Shown: positions 1 through 9,812, counted from the first letter of the stretch. The stretch: DNA of 62,606 bases from Bdellovibrionales bacterium (GCA_947462765.1 CANHQK010000009.1:1-62606), one strand, 5' to 3'. Notes: generated by a model not told the origin, from the letters alone. Numbers and translations are program-made.

Positions 1-810
1 GATCCGGTCGTCCATGGAGGGGAGGTGATGAAGTTCCGAGATGTGGTAGAAGGGGGCTTTTTTGAAGGGATAGGGACTCGACTGTTCCCGGTTGGTCTCA
101 TAGGCAAGGTCGGCCCATCCCAGGATCTCTTCGATGAGATCCTCGATCCTGAAGTTACGGTACTCATCGCGGAAGCCTTCGTCAGTCTCCGACCGCGCAT
201 TGAAGCTCGAGCGGATTTGCTCTCCGAGGAGCTGGCGGGCTTGGGCAGCATTGAAAATGGCGGGAGTCGCCCCGGGTTCGGCAACACCCTGATCCGGAGT
301 GGCAGTTGGACTCGGCGATGCTCCGGCCCCGGGCAGACGGGCGAAGGCTGCCACCGGTCCGTTCAGATTGAATTTGCTCGATTGTGCCTTGATCGAGAGA
401 TAGAGCTTCCCTTCCATACCCGAGTCCTTGCGGAACTTGGCCAGAGCATCTTTCAGCGGACCGGGCAGAGAGGAGATATCCCCGGAGAACGGGATGGTCA
501 GGGGCTCTGACCAGATCTTATCGATCATGGCGGCCGGGACCATTGAGGCGGCAGGTCCGCTATCGGCACCCAGTTTTTTCAGTGTTTTTTTCAACTCGGA
601 GTAGGCCTTGATCCGGAGAAGCGAAAGCCGGAGTCCGCTCTTCGCGAGGGCAAGCGCTTTCACCTGATCGAGCTTGTCGTAGGCGAGTTTCTGATTGATT
701 GCAGCGACGTAGGTGATTTCGCTCACGAAAATCCCTAGCGTCGCCATCGAGGCGAGGACAATGAAAAGAGCGACTCCTTTGCGATCAGTAAGTCTTCGGA
801 AGTAGCTCAT
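1..810 (-). CDS. gspK: Type II secretion minor pseudopilin GspK, 3' end outside window
   Basis: The minus-strand frame opening at the ATG at 810 encodes 270 residues and runs off the left edge. The first ten residues end in an Arg/Lys cluster followed directly by a long hydrophobic helix (KGVALFIVLA), the GspK version of a prepilin N-terminus, which typically has a short Arg-rich leader. A later stretch (KLYLSIKAQSSKFNLN) fits the GspK region that describes the folded periplasmic domain. GspK caps the pseudopilus tip with GspI and GspJ. The start overlaps the 3' end of gspJ by 26 bases, so it is the last visible gene of the operon. Family assignment rests on position and N-terminus. Confidence 0.85.
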   Translation of the reverse strand, partial: MSYFRRLTDRKGVALFIVLASMATLGIFVSEITYVAAINQKLAYDKLDQVKALALAKSGLRLSLLRIKAYSELKKTLKKLGADSGPAASMVPAAMIDKIWSEPLTIPFSGDISSLPGPLKDALAKFRKDSGMEGKLYLSIKAQSSKFNLNGPVAAFARLPGAGASPSPTATPDQGVAEPGATPAIFNAAQARQLLGEQIRSSFNARSETDEGFRDEYRNFRIEDLIEEILGWADLAYETNREQSSPYPFKKAPFYHISELHHLPSMDDRI

Positions 811-1657
811 TAGGTGTCTCCAGGTTGAATCGGACCCGTTCCTCGAGGATCCGGTCTTTCGGACCGATCAAAGTAACCTCCATTTGAACCGTGGCGGGAA
901 AAGAGCCCGGTGGTTCGGCGGTTTCGGAGTCCCAATCAGGCTTTCCGTCTTTGTCACCAGCCTTGAAATAGGTGAAACGGATCTTCTTGATGTTGCTGAG
1001 AATGAGGTAGCTCTGCAAATGAGGGGCCTCTCGAGGTTCCTCGAGTTCAAAGGGGCGGGTGTTCTCGATTTTGTTCAGTGAGAACAGACCTGCCGCTTTA
1101 TCGTTCTCCTCTTTGGTCAAATTGGGATTGGGGCCCTGTCGGACCACTTCGTAGCGGATTTTTGAGTAAATCGACTCTTTCTTCATCTGGTAGATCCGTG
1201 CGTGTGAGGCGGCAACAAAACTGAAGCGGTCTTCTTTGCCTTGGAATCGAGAGGCACGGATTCCCGAGGCGTCGAGCACGGGACCCCAGTACTCGAAACT
1301 CTGAGAGGCGGTGCCCCGGGTCCTCCTGACGATTTCGTCCACTCCGATCTTGGGAATGGGGTCGGCTTGATCGGTTAATCGAACCTGGCTTCCACCGAAG
1401 AAATCGAGCTTCTGGTGATCCGGAGGGAGAAACCACCTCGGATTGAAAACCTGGGCAAGATCGCGTTCGATGAAACCGGTCGAAGTCCGGAACTCCCCGT
1501 AAAACTCGGTCTCATCCTTCAAGATTTCTTTGAGGCGTGCGGCGTCGATCACCGCCTTGGAGGTGGTAGTGCCGATCATCACGAGGATGAAGAGCGAAAT
1601 CATCACTTCGAGGAGGGTGAACCCCTTCCGGTCACTGTTCTGAAAGATTGAACTCAT
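785..1657 (-). CDS. gspJ: Type II secretion minor pseudopilin GspJ
   Basis: The start is set at the ATG at 1657, giving 290 residues. The frame is open further upstream, but only this start places the prepilin peptidase site (RKGFTLLEVMISLFIL) about 11 residues in, as the family requires. After cleavage between Gly and Phe, the methylated Phe begins the hydrophobic helix that packs in the pseudopilus. The length and the large polar C-terminal domain fit GspJ, which forms the tip complex with GspI and GspK. It overlaps gspI by 26 bases upstream and gspK by 26 bases downstream, implying translational coupling. Confidence 0.88.
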   Translation of the reverse strand: MSSIFQNSDRKGFTLLEVMISLFILVMIGTTTSKAVIDAARLKEILKDETEFYGEFRTSTGFIERDLAQVFNPRWFLPPDHQKLDFFGGSQVRLTDQADPIPKIGVDEIVRRTRGTASQSFEYWGPVLDASGIRASRFQGKEDRFSFVAASHARIYQMKKESIYSKIRYEVVRQGPNPNLTKEENDKAAGLFSLNKIENTRPFELEEPREAPHLQSYLILSNIKKIRFTYFKAGDKDGKPDWDSETAEPPGSFPATVQMEVTLIGPKDRILEERVRFNLETPNELLPKTY

Positions 1658-2135
1658 GATTGAGATCCACCCAGTATTGACTGACGCTGTACTCCTGATC
1701 CTGTCCTTTATCCTTCCACTTGATGGTGATGTTGATCTCACGGGTCGCCTTCGAGAGGAATTGGGTCGCCAAGCGAACCACTCTGGCCTCATTCTGATCC
1801 TCCGGCTGACCCGACTTCCCGCCCCCTTGTGCATCCGGTGTCAAAACGTTCGGAAAGGTGATTTCCTTGATCTTCCGCTCCCAGGAGTATTCTGCGTAGG
1901 GCGGATCGAATTTTCCTGAAAGCTCCTTCCGGGTCTCGTCGAACGTCTTGCCCTGGATTTCCCGCTCTGCCTCGATCAAGGAATTCCGTGCCAGGGTCGC
2001 GACCGTGGTCATTCGCTTCGCCCGGAAGGTGGTGTCGAGGCTGTTGTTCTCAGCCACCAAAATCGCCCCGATTCCGATGGCCAGAATCCCGATGGCGATC
2101 ATGACTTCAAGGAGGGTGAATCCCGAGCGGTTCAT
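1632..2135 (-). CDS. gspI: Type II secretion minor pseudopilin GspI
   Basis: The chosen ATG at 2135 gives 167 residues beginning MNRSGFTLLEVMIAIGILAI, a canonical five-residue leader with a Gly/Phe cleavage site and Glu5. Earlier in-frame starts would bury this motif. GspI is the minor pseudopilin that nucleates the GspI-J-K tip. The start lies inside the last codons of gspH (4-base overlap) and the end overlaps gspJ by 26 bases. Order H-I-J-K is the standard one. Confidence 0.88.
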   Translation of the reverse strand: MNRSGFTLLEVMIAIGILAIGIGAILVAENNSLDTTFRAKRMTTVATLARNSLIEAEREIQGKTFDETRKELSGKFDPPYAEYSWERKIKEITFPNVLTPDAQGGGKSGQPEDQNEARVVRLATQFLSKATREINITIKWKDKGQDQEYSVSQYWVDLNHEFNLSEQ

Positions 2136-2761
2136 CTCTTGAAGTACTCCTTGGCTTCGATATAACGACCCTCCACCGAACATCGCCCGAGCAGATTGGA
2201 AACAGTGAGGGTGATCTGGTTGTTACTGGTGTCTTCGAGATGGACGAGTGTTTTCTCGGACATTCCCTGCGGAAAAATATGTGTGTAGGCGAGGCCCTCA
2301 GTCACCGGGTTCTCACTCTGTTCGGTGTAAACATCCTTGAAACGTACCCCGATCGCAAGCGTACGTTTTTTCTTGGTCAGAAGGGGCTCTTGCCGGAATC
2401 CGCCGGTTTTCTTTGCTTCGTCGTCATTCTTCGAAAAAAGGCTTTTGGGGCGCTCTCTCTCGGCTCGAATGGATTCGTCGCTTTTCATCAGGGTGGCTTC
2501 CGATGAAGACTCGACCCAGTACTGCTGGTTTTTGAGATCATAAACCAAACGATGAACTTTGCCGCTGACCTGTGCCGAATTGGAGGCATCTTTGATCAGT
2601 GTGGCGAGTTCCCGGCCGGTAGATTGTACTGAGAAACGGAAGGTGTTCGAGATCCCGGGGATGGCGATGAGTCCCACCAGCCCCAGGATCCCGATGACGA
2701 TCAGTAATTCGATCAGGGAGAATCCGGCATTCTTATTTCCGGGAGTCCCGCATCGGCCCAT
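2132..2761 (-). CDS. gspH: Type II secretion minor pseudopilin GspH
   Basis: This 209-residue protein has a type IV prepilin leader ending NAGFSLIELLIVIGILGLVG about 13 residues from the ATG. The following region (TGRELATLIKDASNSAQVSG) is the usual GspH start of the globular domain. An AGGA sequence precedes the ATG at 2761 by 7 bases. GspH sits between the major pseudopilin and the tip complex. It starts 3 bases after the gspG stop codon. Very similar leaders in gspG, gspH and gspI make the identification depend on gene order as well as length. Confidence 0.85.
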   Translation of the reverse strand: MGRCGTPGNKNAGFSLIELLIVIGILGLVGLIAIPGISNTFRFSVQSTGRELATLIKDASNSAQVSGKVHRLVYDLKNQQYWVESSSEATLMKSDESIRAERERPKSLFSKNDDEAKKTGGFRQEPLLTKKKRTLAIGVRFKDVYTEQSENPVTEGLAYTHIFPQGMSEKTLVHLEDTSNNQITLTVSNLLGRCSVEGRYIEAKEYFKR

Positions 2762-2764
2762 CGA

Positions 2765-3217
2765 TCAGTCCTGATCGGTGACCACGATATCGGCTTTGTA
2801 GTCCGAGCCGCCCTCTTTCTTGTCTTCACCGTAAGACTTGATTTCGAAGGCACTGCCATCGGAGGTGTAGAGGTAGTCCATGTCCCAGGCATCTTTTGGA
2901 GCCGATTTCTTATCAAGATAGCCATTCGGAGCGTAATTCTTGCAACCCGGCTCGGAGGTGGGCTTGGTGACCAGGGCGTCGAGACCTTGATTGGTATTCG
3001 GGTATTGCCCGCAATCCAGCTTGTATTGTTTCAGGGTGTTCGAAATGTTCTTCATGTTGACCCGGGTGGTTTCCACCTTGGCCTTGGTGAAGTTGTCGAT
3101 CAGTTTGGGTCCGACGAGTCCGATCAGGAGTCCGAGGATCCCGATCACGATCATCAATTCAATGAGCGAGAAGCCGGCGTCGGATCGGATTTTTTTACGT
3201 TCTGTTTGGTTGTTCAT
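2765..3217 (-). CDS. gspG: Type II secretion major pseudopilin GspG
   Basis: This 150-residue protein has the leader DAGFSLIELMIVIGILGLLI and the highly conserved GspG core: a helix ending in TLKQYKLDCGQYPNTNQGL, then a loop with DAWDMDYLY and the C-terminal SYGEDKKEGG region that in GspG proteins helps bind calcium. GspG is the main subunit polymerised by GspE/GspF to push substrates through the GspD secretin. A strong AAAGGAAG ribosome site precedes the ATG. This is one of the most secure calls in the operon. Confidence 0.95.
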   Translation of the reverse strand: MNNQTERKKIRSDAGFSLIELMIVIGILGLLIGLVGPKLIDNFTKAKVETTRVNMKNISNTLKQYKLDCGQYPNTNQGLDALVTKPTSEPGCKNYAPNGYLDKKSAPKDAWDMDYLYTSDGSAFEIKSYGEDKKEGGSDYKADIVVTDQD

Positions 3218-3237
3218 GGGGTTCTTCCTTTCGTTGT

Positions 3238-4458
3238 TTATCTGCTGAGATTGCTCATTTCCATGAGGGGGGTGATGACGGAAACGACGATGAAACCGAC
3301 AGTGCCGCCCATGAAGACGATCATGGCGGGCTCGAGGAGTGCCGTCATGCTGTCAATCGCCGTACTGACCTGCTCGTCGTAGGAGTCTGACACGTTCTTC
3401 AGCATGGTGGGTAACTCACCGGTTTTTTCCCCGATGGAAATCATATGAATCACGAGCGGGGGGAACTCGCCGCTCTTTCTCAGAGGTTCGGCAATGGATT
3501 GCCCCTCAGTAATGTTGTTTCTGGCATTCTCGATCGCCCGTGCGATATGCACGTTGCCGACGAGGTTCTTGGCGATGTTCATCGCAGTCAGAATCGAGAC
3601 ACCCGAGCCGAGCAAGGTGGACATCGTTCCGGCAAAACGGGTGATGGCCAGCATTCGGGTGACTTTTCCGAAAACCGGAGCCACCAGTTTGAAACGATCC
3701 CACTTGCTCCGGCCACCCGGAGTTTCAGTCCAGCGGTAAAAGCCGAAGGCCACTAAAAAACAACCGAGCAGGATCGCCGGCCACCAAGTAGTGAACTGAA
3801 CCGAGATCCAGATCAGAATCTCGGTGGTGAGTGGAAGTGCCTTATTCATGGACACGAAAATCTGTTGGAGCTTGGGGATGACGAAAGCGAAGATTCCGAC
3901 CAGGACCGAGATCGCAACAAAAAACATGATCGCAGGATAAGTCATGCCGCCGATGACTTTGCGTTTCAGCCGGGTCTGGGCCTCTTTCAGGTCCGCCAGT
4001 TTAAGCAGAACCAGGCCAAGGGTTCCGGAGCTCTCGCCGGCTTCGACCATGTTGATGTAGATGTGATCGAAGGCTTTGGGATGCTGGCCCAATGCCTTGG
4101 CAAGCGAGGTCCCCTCGTTCACGGCCTCGCGAACCTGAGAAAGTACGGTTTTCAATGCAACCGTCTCCACTTGATCGACCAGTGCAGTCAGGGAGTCCAC
4201 CAGGGGAATATTGGCTTTCACCAAGGAGGCCAGCTGGCGGGTCATCACTGCAACCTCATCCTGATTGACACGGTTGTTGAAAAGTGAAAGGGAGGCGCCT
4301 CCGCCTTTTCTTCCGACCGCATTCTTTTCCTGGATATCGGTGACCAAAAGACCCTGTTTTTTCAGTTTCTGCCTGGCCGTTTTTTGGGAATCGGATTCAA
4401 CAACCCCTTTAGAGGCTTTACCGTCGGCTCCGATCGCTTTGTATTCAAACAACGGCAT
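3238..4458 (-). CDS. gspF: Type II secretion inner-membrane platform protein GspF
   Basis: This 406-residue protein begins MPLFEYKAIGADGKASKGVV, the typical GspF/PilC start, and contains two repeated cytoplasmic T2SSF domains, each followed by hydrophobic helices (around residues 170-195, 220-240 and 370-395). Both domains carry the GxSLAxAL and EAGExSGxL or GEKTGELPxML signatures. GspF couples the GspE ATPase to pseudopilin assembly in the inner membrane. Length equals the family norm. It lies 8 bases after gspE and 20 bases before gspG. Confidence 0.95.
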   Translation of the reverse strand: MPLFEYKAIGADGKASKGVVESDSQKTARQKLKKQGLLVTDIQEKNAVGRKGGGASLSLFNNRVNQDEVAVMTRQLASLVKANIPLVDSLTALVDQVETVALKTVLSQVREAVNEGTSLAKALGQHPKAFDHIYINMVEAGESSGTLGLVLLKLADLKEAQTRLKRKVIGGMTYPAIMFFVAISVLVGIFAFVIPKLQQIFVSMNKALPLTTEILIWISVQFTTWWPAILLGCFLVAFGFYRWTETPGGRSKWDRFKLVAPVFGKVTRMLAITRFAGTMSTLLGSGVSILTAMNIAKNLVGNVHIARAIENARNNITEGQSIAEPLRKSGEFPPLVIHMISIGEKTGELPTMLKNVSDSYDEQVSTAIDSMTALLEPAMIVFMGGTVGFIVVSVITPLMEMSNLSR

Positions 4459-4466
4459 GGTTCACC

Positions 4467-6182
4467 TCAGACTTCCTCTGCGTGAGTTGCCCTGAACAGC
4501 TCGTCGATCGTAGTGATGCCTTGGAGTACTTTTGCGATTCCATCTTCCCGAAGCGTGATCATACCACGCTCGATAGCTGTTTTCTTCAAGGTTCCGGCGT
4601 CCACATTTTTGACGATAAGGGTTTTGATGACATCATCGACAATCATGAGTTCATGAATGACGGTCCGGCCAGAATACCCGCTGTTGGCGCAGCTCGGGCA
4701 TCCGACTGCGCGATAGAACACCGCGCCTTTTGGCGGTACTTTCATGCCCATCTCGCTCAGTTGGAACTCGGAAGGGGTGTATTGTTCCCGACACTTGGTG
4801 CAAACACGGCGAATCAATCGTTGGGCCACCACTCCGAGTAGGGATGAGGCGATCAGAAACGGCTCGATCCCCATGTCGACCAGACGGGTGGCTGAGGTGG
4901 CTGCGTCATTGGTGTGAAGGGTGGAGAGCACCAAGTGACCGGTGAGTGATGCGTTAATCGCGATCTCGGCTGTCTCCTTGTCCCGGATCTCACCGACCAT
5001 GATCACGTCCGGGTTTTGACGCAAGAATGACCTGAGGGCCACCGGGAAAGTGAGATTGATCTTTGAGTTCACCTGAACCTGGTTGATGCCTGGAATCTGG
5101 TACTCGACCGGATCTTCAACGGTCATGATGTTCCGCTCGGGGGAGTTGAGCTTCATCAAGCAAGAGGAGAGGGTGGTCGATTTACCTGAACCGGTAGGCC
5201 CGGTGACGAGGATGATCCCGTACTTACGGAAAATCAACTTCTCGATGTTTTCGACCGAGCGGGGCGAGAATCCACAAACGCCGAGTTCGAGCGGAGTGCC
5301 GCTCTGCTCGAGAATACGCATGACGACACGTTCTCCGTATGTGGTGGGAACGGTCGAAAGACGGATGTCCACATCCTTACCGGCAAGTTTGATTTTGATC
5401 CGACCGTCCTGAGGAAGACGTTTCTCGGCGATATCGAGTTGACCCATGACCTTGATCCGGGAGGAAATCGCAGCGTGGGCGCGTTTGGGCTGCCGGATGA
5501 TGTCGTACAGCACCCCGTCGATCCGGAAACGTACCACGAATTCCTTTTCAAAAGGCTCGATGTGGATATCCGAACATTTCTCTTTAACCGCACGGAATAG
5601 CAGTGAGTTCACGAACTTGATGACCGGAGCGTCGTCCTCGGTCGCTTCGAGAATATCGATCGGACCTTCGAGATCCAGATCCTCCTCGGCAAATTCACCC
5701 TCGATATTCCCGACCATCTTGGCAGTTGAGCGCTCGTATACCCGGTTGATAGCATCCTGGATCCGCATCGGGGTACTGACCACGGTTTTCACGCGGTGTC
5801 CGGTCAGTGCCTGAAGATCCTCGGGAATCGAGGGATTGAAGGGGTCACCTACCGCAATCGTGAGGACCTCACCGAGTGCATCACTCGACAGGTAAAGCGG
5901 GATCACTTCCTTCGATTTGGCGTAGTTGATCGGAATACTGGCTACCAGTGCCGGGTCGATCTCATTGGGTTTGAGATCATCCAGGAAAGGAAGCCCGAGC
6001 TGGATGCAAAGCGCTTTCATGATTTCGTGCGGAAGAATGTAGTTATTCTTCAGCAGAATCTCTCCGAGCAGCCCGCCTTTCTGCTTCTGCTCGGCCAGTG
6101 CTTGATCGAGCTGGTCCTGCTTGAGGCTGGTGTGTTTCAGCAGGATCTCTCCGAGGCGCTCCGGTGGACGGCGTGCCTTCAT
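4467..6182 (-). CDS. gspE: Type II secretion assembly ATPase GspE
   Basis: This 571-residue cytoplasmic ATPase powers pseudopilus assembly. It has an N-terminal MshEN/N1E-type domain (residues about 1-160), the Walker A GPTGSGKST near residue 328-336, an aspartate box, Walker B with NPDVIMVGEIRD, the histidine box LSTLHTNDA, and a C-terminal four-cysteine zinc motif (CTKC and CPSC) that distinguishes GspE/PilB proteins from retraction ATPases. The start codon overlaps the gspD stop by 4 bases (ATGA type). PilB is the alternative, but gspD, gspG and gspC next door favour GspE. Confidence 0.95.
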   Translation of the reverse strand: MKARRPPERLGEILLKHTSLKQDQLDQALAEQKQKGGLLGEILLKNNYILPHEIMKALCIQLGLPFLDDLKPNEIDPALVASIPINYAKSKEVIPLYLSSDALGEVLTIAVGDPFNPSIPEDLQALTGHRVKTVVSTPMRIQDAINRVYERSTAKMVGNIEGEFAEEDLDLEGPIDILEATEDDAPVIKFVNSLLFRAVKEKCSDIHIEPFEKEFVVRFRIDGVLYDIIRQPKRAHAAISSRIKVMGQLDIAEKRLPQDGRIKIKLAGKDVDIRLSTVPTTYGERVVMRILEQSGTPLELGVCGFSPRSVENIEKLIFRKYGIILVTGPTGSGKSTTLSSCLMKLNSPERNIMTVEDPVEYQIPGINQVQVNSKINLTFPVALRSFLRQNPDVIMVGEIRDKETAEIAINASLTGHLVLSTLHTNDAATSATRLVDMGIEPFLIASSLLGVVAQRLIRRVCTKCREQYTPSEFQLSEMGMKVPPKGAVFYRAVGCPSCANSGYSGRTVIHELMIVDDVIKTLIVKNVDAGTLKKTAIERGMITLREDGIAKVLQGITTIDELFRATHAEEV

Positions 6183-8824
6183 GGACTTCCTCCCTCGGAG
6201 GGAAGTGCATCGGGAACGGTCACCGGTGCAGGGGGAGTGGTCGGTGGAGATTCGCTTCTCGGTGCATCAGGTCCCGGAAGCGTGAGAGTTTCATGCGTCT
6301 CCGAGATATCTTTGCCGGTGGCGCTGTCATTCAGAGCAGCATCTTTGGCGTCTTTTGGAATCTCTCCGTCATCATCAAGCGTGACCGACTTACGACCAGT
6401 GTAGTTCTTGATGGTTTTCACATCCGGAAGGTTTCGGATCATCCGATTGCGGGCCTCGCGGTGCTGGTCCTCTCCGCCGAAGGCGCGTTCGACGAATTCA
6501 TCACGCTCCTTCAGTTTCTTGTCGAGCACCATCCGGACATGCTCCGGTTGACGCATGATCTTCGGAGTGATGAACAACATGAGATTGCTCTTCTCGATCG
6601 AAGCGGACCGGGACTTGAAGAGCCAGCCGAGGATCGGAATGTCTCCGAGAAGGGGTACCTTGTTGATCACTTCGCTGCTCTTGTCGCGGATCAATCCGCC
6701 GAGTACCACCGTGTCGCCATCCGCAACCATTACGCTCGTATCTGCGCTCCGCTCGATAGTGGAAAAAGCCTGATCCTGGACGGCTTTCGGAAGCGCCCGA
6801 TTCACCACATCGCTGACCTTTGCTTTGATATCGAGCTTGATGAAGTTCGAGATCTTGTTCAGCTGAGGCTTGATCTTGATGGTGAGTGGAACGCTTTGCT
6901 GACTCACCGACACGGTCTGGATCCCGAGGCCCGCGTTGTTGATCTGCGGAACCGGAATCTTATCCGTACTGTCGAAGGTCGCCTCGGTATTGTCGAGGGT
7001 CATGAGCTGGGGAGTCGCGAGTACGTTTCCGGCCGAGTAAGTCTGGATCGCCTTGATGAGCGCAGCCAGGTTCGGAACCTTGATGCTCGTTGAAGTTCCG
7101 CCGGTCGGGATGGTGATACTTCTTCCGGCCTCGCTCTGGAACTGGAGGACCAGGCCATTTGGCACATCAGTCGGATTGGTCAGGAGCTTGTAAAGATCGC
7201 TCGTTGGAGCCACCACGGTCCCGCCAGGGAGCAAGACGTTCGCGGTATAGTCGCTGTTCCGCTGCATGGACATTTCCATGATGATTACTTCCACGTAGAT
7301 CTGGTCCCGCGGGATATCGAGCTTATTGATCACACGTTGGATGGTCCCAAAATCGGCAGGGGAAGCGGTGATCACGAGAGAATTGGTGGTTTTATCGGGC
7401 GACACCTTAATCTGTCCCTCGAAAAGGGTGGTTTCGATCGGATTGATTCCGATTCCCATGCCTCCGGCACCCCCGAAGCCCGAACTGGGGCTGCTTTTAG
7501 CCGATTGACTGAAGGTGTTCAAGGTCTTGGCCATTTCTTCTGCATCTGCGAATTGCAGATACACCACGTGAACCTTACCCCCTCCTGGAGGAGGTGGAAT
7601 CTTGCGATCGAGGCGAGCGATCAGCTCGCGGACCTGCAGGACACCCTTCGGGTTGGCATGTACGATGAGGGTGTTGGTGCGCTCATCTGCAATGATGTTG
7701 TTGATCAGACCGCCTTCTTTGGTTTTCCTTGCGGCAAAGTTCGAACGACCTCCACCGGAGCCCCCAGTTGGGAAACCGGGCCGGCCGGGGAAAGCTGCTT
7801 GAGTTCCCGGCAGAAGCGAATCGATCAGTTTTTGAATCTCGACTGCTGAGGCGAACTTCACGGAGATCACCTCGATTCCGGCATCAAAGCCCTCCACGTC
7901 GAGGAACTGGATCATCTTAGCCACTTTGTCGATCACAGAGCCGGTGTCGGTGATGATGATGGTATTGGTCTGTTCGAAACCGTAAATCCGGGCACCCATG
8001 TTGGCGTAGGTCCGGATGACGTTTTCGAGTTCTTTCGCGCTGATGTACTTGATTTTGAAAATCTTGGTGACGAGCGCGTCGGTATTGGGAGCCTTGGCGT
8101 TCGAGTAGAGGCGGATGTTCTTACCTTTTGCGTCGTTCTGGCGCATGATCCGTAGGTATTTCCCGGTGGGCACCAAGGCCAATCCGTTCATATCCAGGGA
8201 AGTCAGGAAAGCTCTCCAGGCGTCGCTGACCGTGATCGGGGAGTTTGAAATGATCGAAACCCGGCCTTTCACATCCTTGTCGAGAATGAAGTTCTTGCCG
8301 GTGAGCCTTCCGAGCGTCTTAGCAATATCCAGGATGTCAGCATCCGGAAAATTAAAGTCGGTGATGAGCTCCTTCTCGGCAGGCACACCTTCTCCGCTCT
8401 CATTGTCCACATAGAGATTGGGAATCTCGTTCTTGGCTTTGATGCCTCTTTCGGTCCCGGGCCCTGAAAGTTCCAGATTTCCACGGTTGCCGCGCTTCAG
8501 CTCGGGTCCCGACCGGTCATCCGGGGCGCCACCTACGCTGATGCCGCCAAAGTCGCCGTTCTCATCCCCGCCGCGCGGGGGAGTGCCCATTTTGTTTCCC
8601 GATCTCGGACGGACGGGAGTGGGGGCATCTGCAAAGCCGTCGTCGAACTCCTCGAAGTCCTCGTCAGCTCCCGGATCGCTGAGGGGGTTACCGATTGCGG
8701 TGTTTCCCGCCCGGAATCCCTGGGCCATCCCCACCTCCGAGAAAATCAGAAGCAGGATCCCGAGCAATGCGCAGAGTCCGAAGATAAAACTCATTCTGGT
8801 CGACCAGCTGTTATCGGATGTCAT
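6179..8824 (-). CDS. gspD: Type II secretion outer-membrane secretin GspD
   Basis: This 881-residue protein forms the outer-membrane gate. A hydrophobic signal-like helix occupies residues about 11-34. A long Gly/Asp/Pro-rich linker (about 35-140) precedes the N0 domain (DFNFPDADILDIAKTLGRLTG), then N1-N3 ring-building repeats, with a Gly-rich loop in N3 (GGSGGGRSN). The secretin core includes the VPLLGDIPILGWLF signature near the end. A C-terminal tail of roughly 100 charged residues is longer than in enterobacterial GspD; it could be an S-domain-like pilotin-binding tail, but no pilotin gene is visible. The start overlaps gspC by 14 bases. Confidence 0.94.
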   Translation of the reverse strand: MTSDNSWSTRMSFIFGLCALLGILLLIFSEVGMAQGFRAGNTAIGNPLSDPGADEDFEEFDDGFADAPTPVRPRSGNKMGTPPRGGDENGDFGGISVGGAPDDRSGPELKRGNRGNLELSGPGTERGIKAKNEIPNLYVDNESGEGVPAEKELITDFNFPDADILDIAKTLGRLTGKNFILDKDVKGRVSIISNSPITVSDAWRAFLTSLDMNGLALVPTGKYLRIMRQNDAKGKNIRLYSNAKAPNTDALVTKIFKIKYISAKELENVIRTYANMGARIYGFEQTNTIIITDTGSVIDKVAKMIQFLDVEGFDAGIEVISVKFASAVEIQKLIDSLLPGTQAAFPGRPGFPTGGSGGGRSNFAARKTKEGGLINNIIADERTNTLIVHANPKGVLQVRELIARLDRKIPPPPGGGKVHVVYLQFADAEEMAKTLNTFSQSAKSSPSSGFGGAGGMGIGINPIETTLFEGQIKVSPDKTTNSLVITASPADFGTIQRVINKLDIPRDQIYVEVIIMEMSMQRNSDYTANVLLPGGTVVAPTSDLYKLLTNPTDVPNGLVLQFQSEAGRSITIPTGGTSTSIKVPNLAALIKAIQTYSAGNVLATPQLMTLDNTEATFDSTDKIPVPQINNAGLGIQTVSVSQQSVPLTIKIKPQLNKISNFIKLDIKAKVSDVVNRALPKAVQDQAFSTIERSADTSVMVADGDTVVLGGLIRDKSSEVINKVPLLGDIPILGWLFKSRSASIEKSNLMLFITPKIMRQPEHVRMVLDKKLKERDEFVERAFGGEDQHREARNRMIRNLPDVKTIKNYTGRKSVTLDDDGEIPKDAKDAALNDSATGKDISETHETLTLPGPDAPRSESPPTTPPAPVTVPDALPSEGGSP

Positions 8825-9812
8825 AGTTGAAGGGAACGTCCTTTCCTCCGCGCTCGATCACCATATCGAGCGAGGGCATTGATTTCAGTCCTTGTAAAAG
8901 TTCCAGGGCTTTTGCGGCGTCTGTGATCCGTTCGCCGTTCACCGATTTGATGACGTCGTTTTCTTTGAATCCCGCCTTCTGGTAGAAGCTGTTGGGAACG
9001 ATTTGAGTCAGTTTGAAGCCCACCATTTGCCCCCCGCGCATTTCGGGTACGGCGCGCGCCTGGGTGATCAACACATTGAAATTGGCCATCTGGCTGTCAA
9101 TCTCACTGCGGCTGATCACGAATTTGTTTTCTTCGACCTGATTGATTCCTCCCGCGGGAGCAGCCTTGCCCCCGGTGCTCCCGGTTGAGATCTTGATGGT
9201 GGTATCTTCCGGGATTTCGATGAACTCTTTTCTGCGCGCGGTCGTATTGATGAAAATGACCCGACGTGGCTCAACGCTCAGAATCTGAACATTGTCCCCC
9301 ATCTGATCGCCCACCCGGACTGGATAGAGTTTATTGTCGCTCTTATCCTGAACTGCGGCGATGGAGCGAGCAGGGTTCCTGAAGATCACGGTTCCGATCA
9401 GTTGGTAGTTGAGCGTAGTCGGTACGGGCTCGGCATCGAGATCGATCGACCCGCCCCCTCCTTTTTTCGGCGCCTTGCTCGAAAAAAGATTTCGATCGCT
9501 GATCACCTCGTACTGCGAGGGATTCGCCTGCCTGACCCCTAGAGCGGAACGGGAAGCGAGCGGAGAAACAGGGGGAAGGGGAAGGTTCTTCTCGAAAAGA
9601 AGAGCGGACAAATCAGCCACCAAGCTGGCGCACACAAAAAAGCACAACCAGAAGGAAGCCGCTCGAATCCGATCGCCTCGAGCAAGCGAAGTCAATTGAC
9701 CCGACACCTTCGACAATGAATTGACACTCAGTCCGCGTGAAGCTCCCGGATTCGCGTCCCCGCCTTTTCGCTTCAGAAAACCCATCATGGACTTCGCTGA
9801 GAAGGTCGGCAT
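8811..9812 (-). CDS. gspC: Type II secretion inner-membrane coupling protein GspC
   Basis: The first gene of the operon encodes about 333 residues: one membrane helix (AASFWLCFFVCASLVADLSA), a homology region with the YQLIGTVI motif that contacts the GspD N0 domain, and a C-terminal PDZ domain (GFKLTQIVPNSFYQKAGFK). This order defines GspC. The start is uncertain: the frame is open to 9875, ATG codons lie at 9812, 9788 and 9785, and none has a good ribosome site; 9812 is chosen because of a weak AGG 8 bases upstream. Promoter signals between 9813 and 9992 were not convincing. Confidence 0.9.
   Translation of the reverse strand: MPTFSAKSMMGFLKRKGGDANPGASRGLSVNSLSKVSGQLTSLARGDRIRAASFWLCFFVCASLVADLSALLFEKNLPLPPVSPLASRSALGVRQANPSQYEVISDRNLFSSKAPKKGGGGSIDLDAEPVPTTLNYQLIGTVIFRNPARSIAAVQDKSDNKLYPVRVGDQMGDNVQILSVEPRRVIFINTTARRKEFIEIPEDTTIKISTGSTGGKAAPAGGINQVEENKFVISRSEIDSQMANFNVLITQARAVPEMRGGQMVGFKLTQIVPNSFYQKAGFKENDVIKSVNGERITDAAKALELLQGLKSMPSLDMVIERGGKDVPFNYDIR

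Noticed and set aside
6164-7093. 309-codon plus-strand frame opposite gspD
   Set aside because: Mirror of the secretin gene; no ribosome site or motifs.
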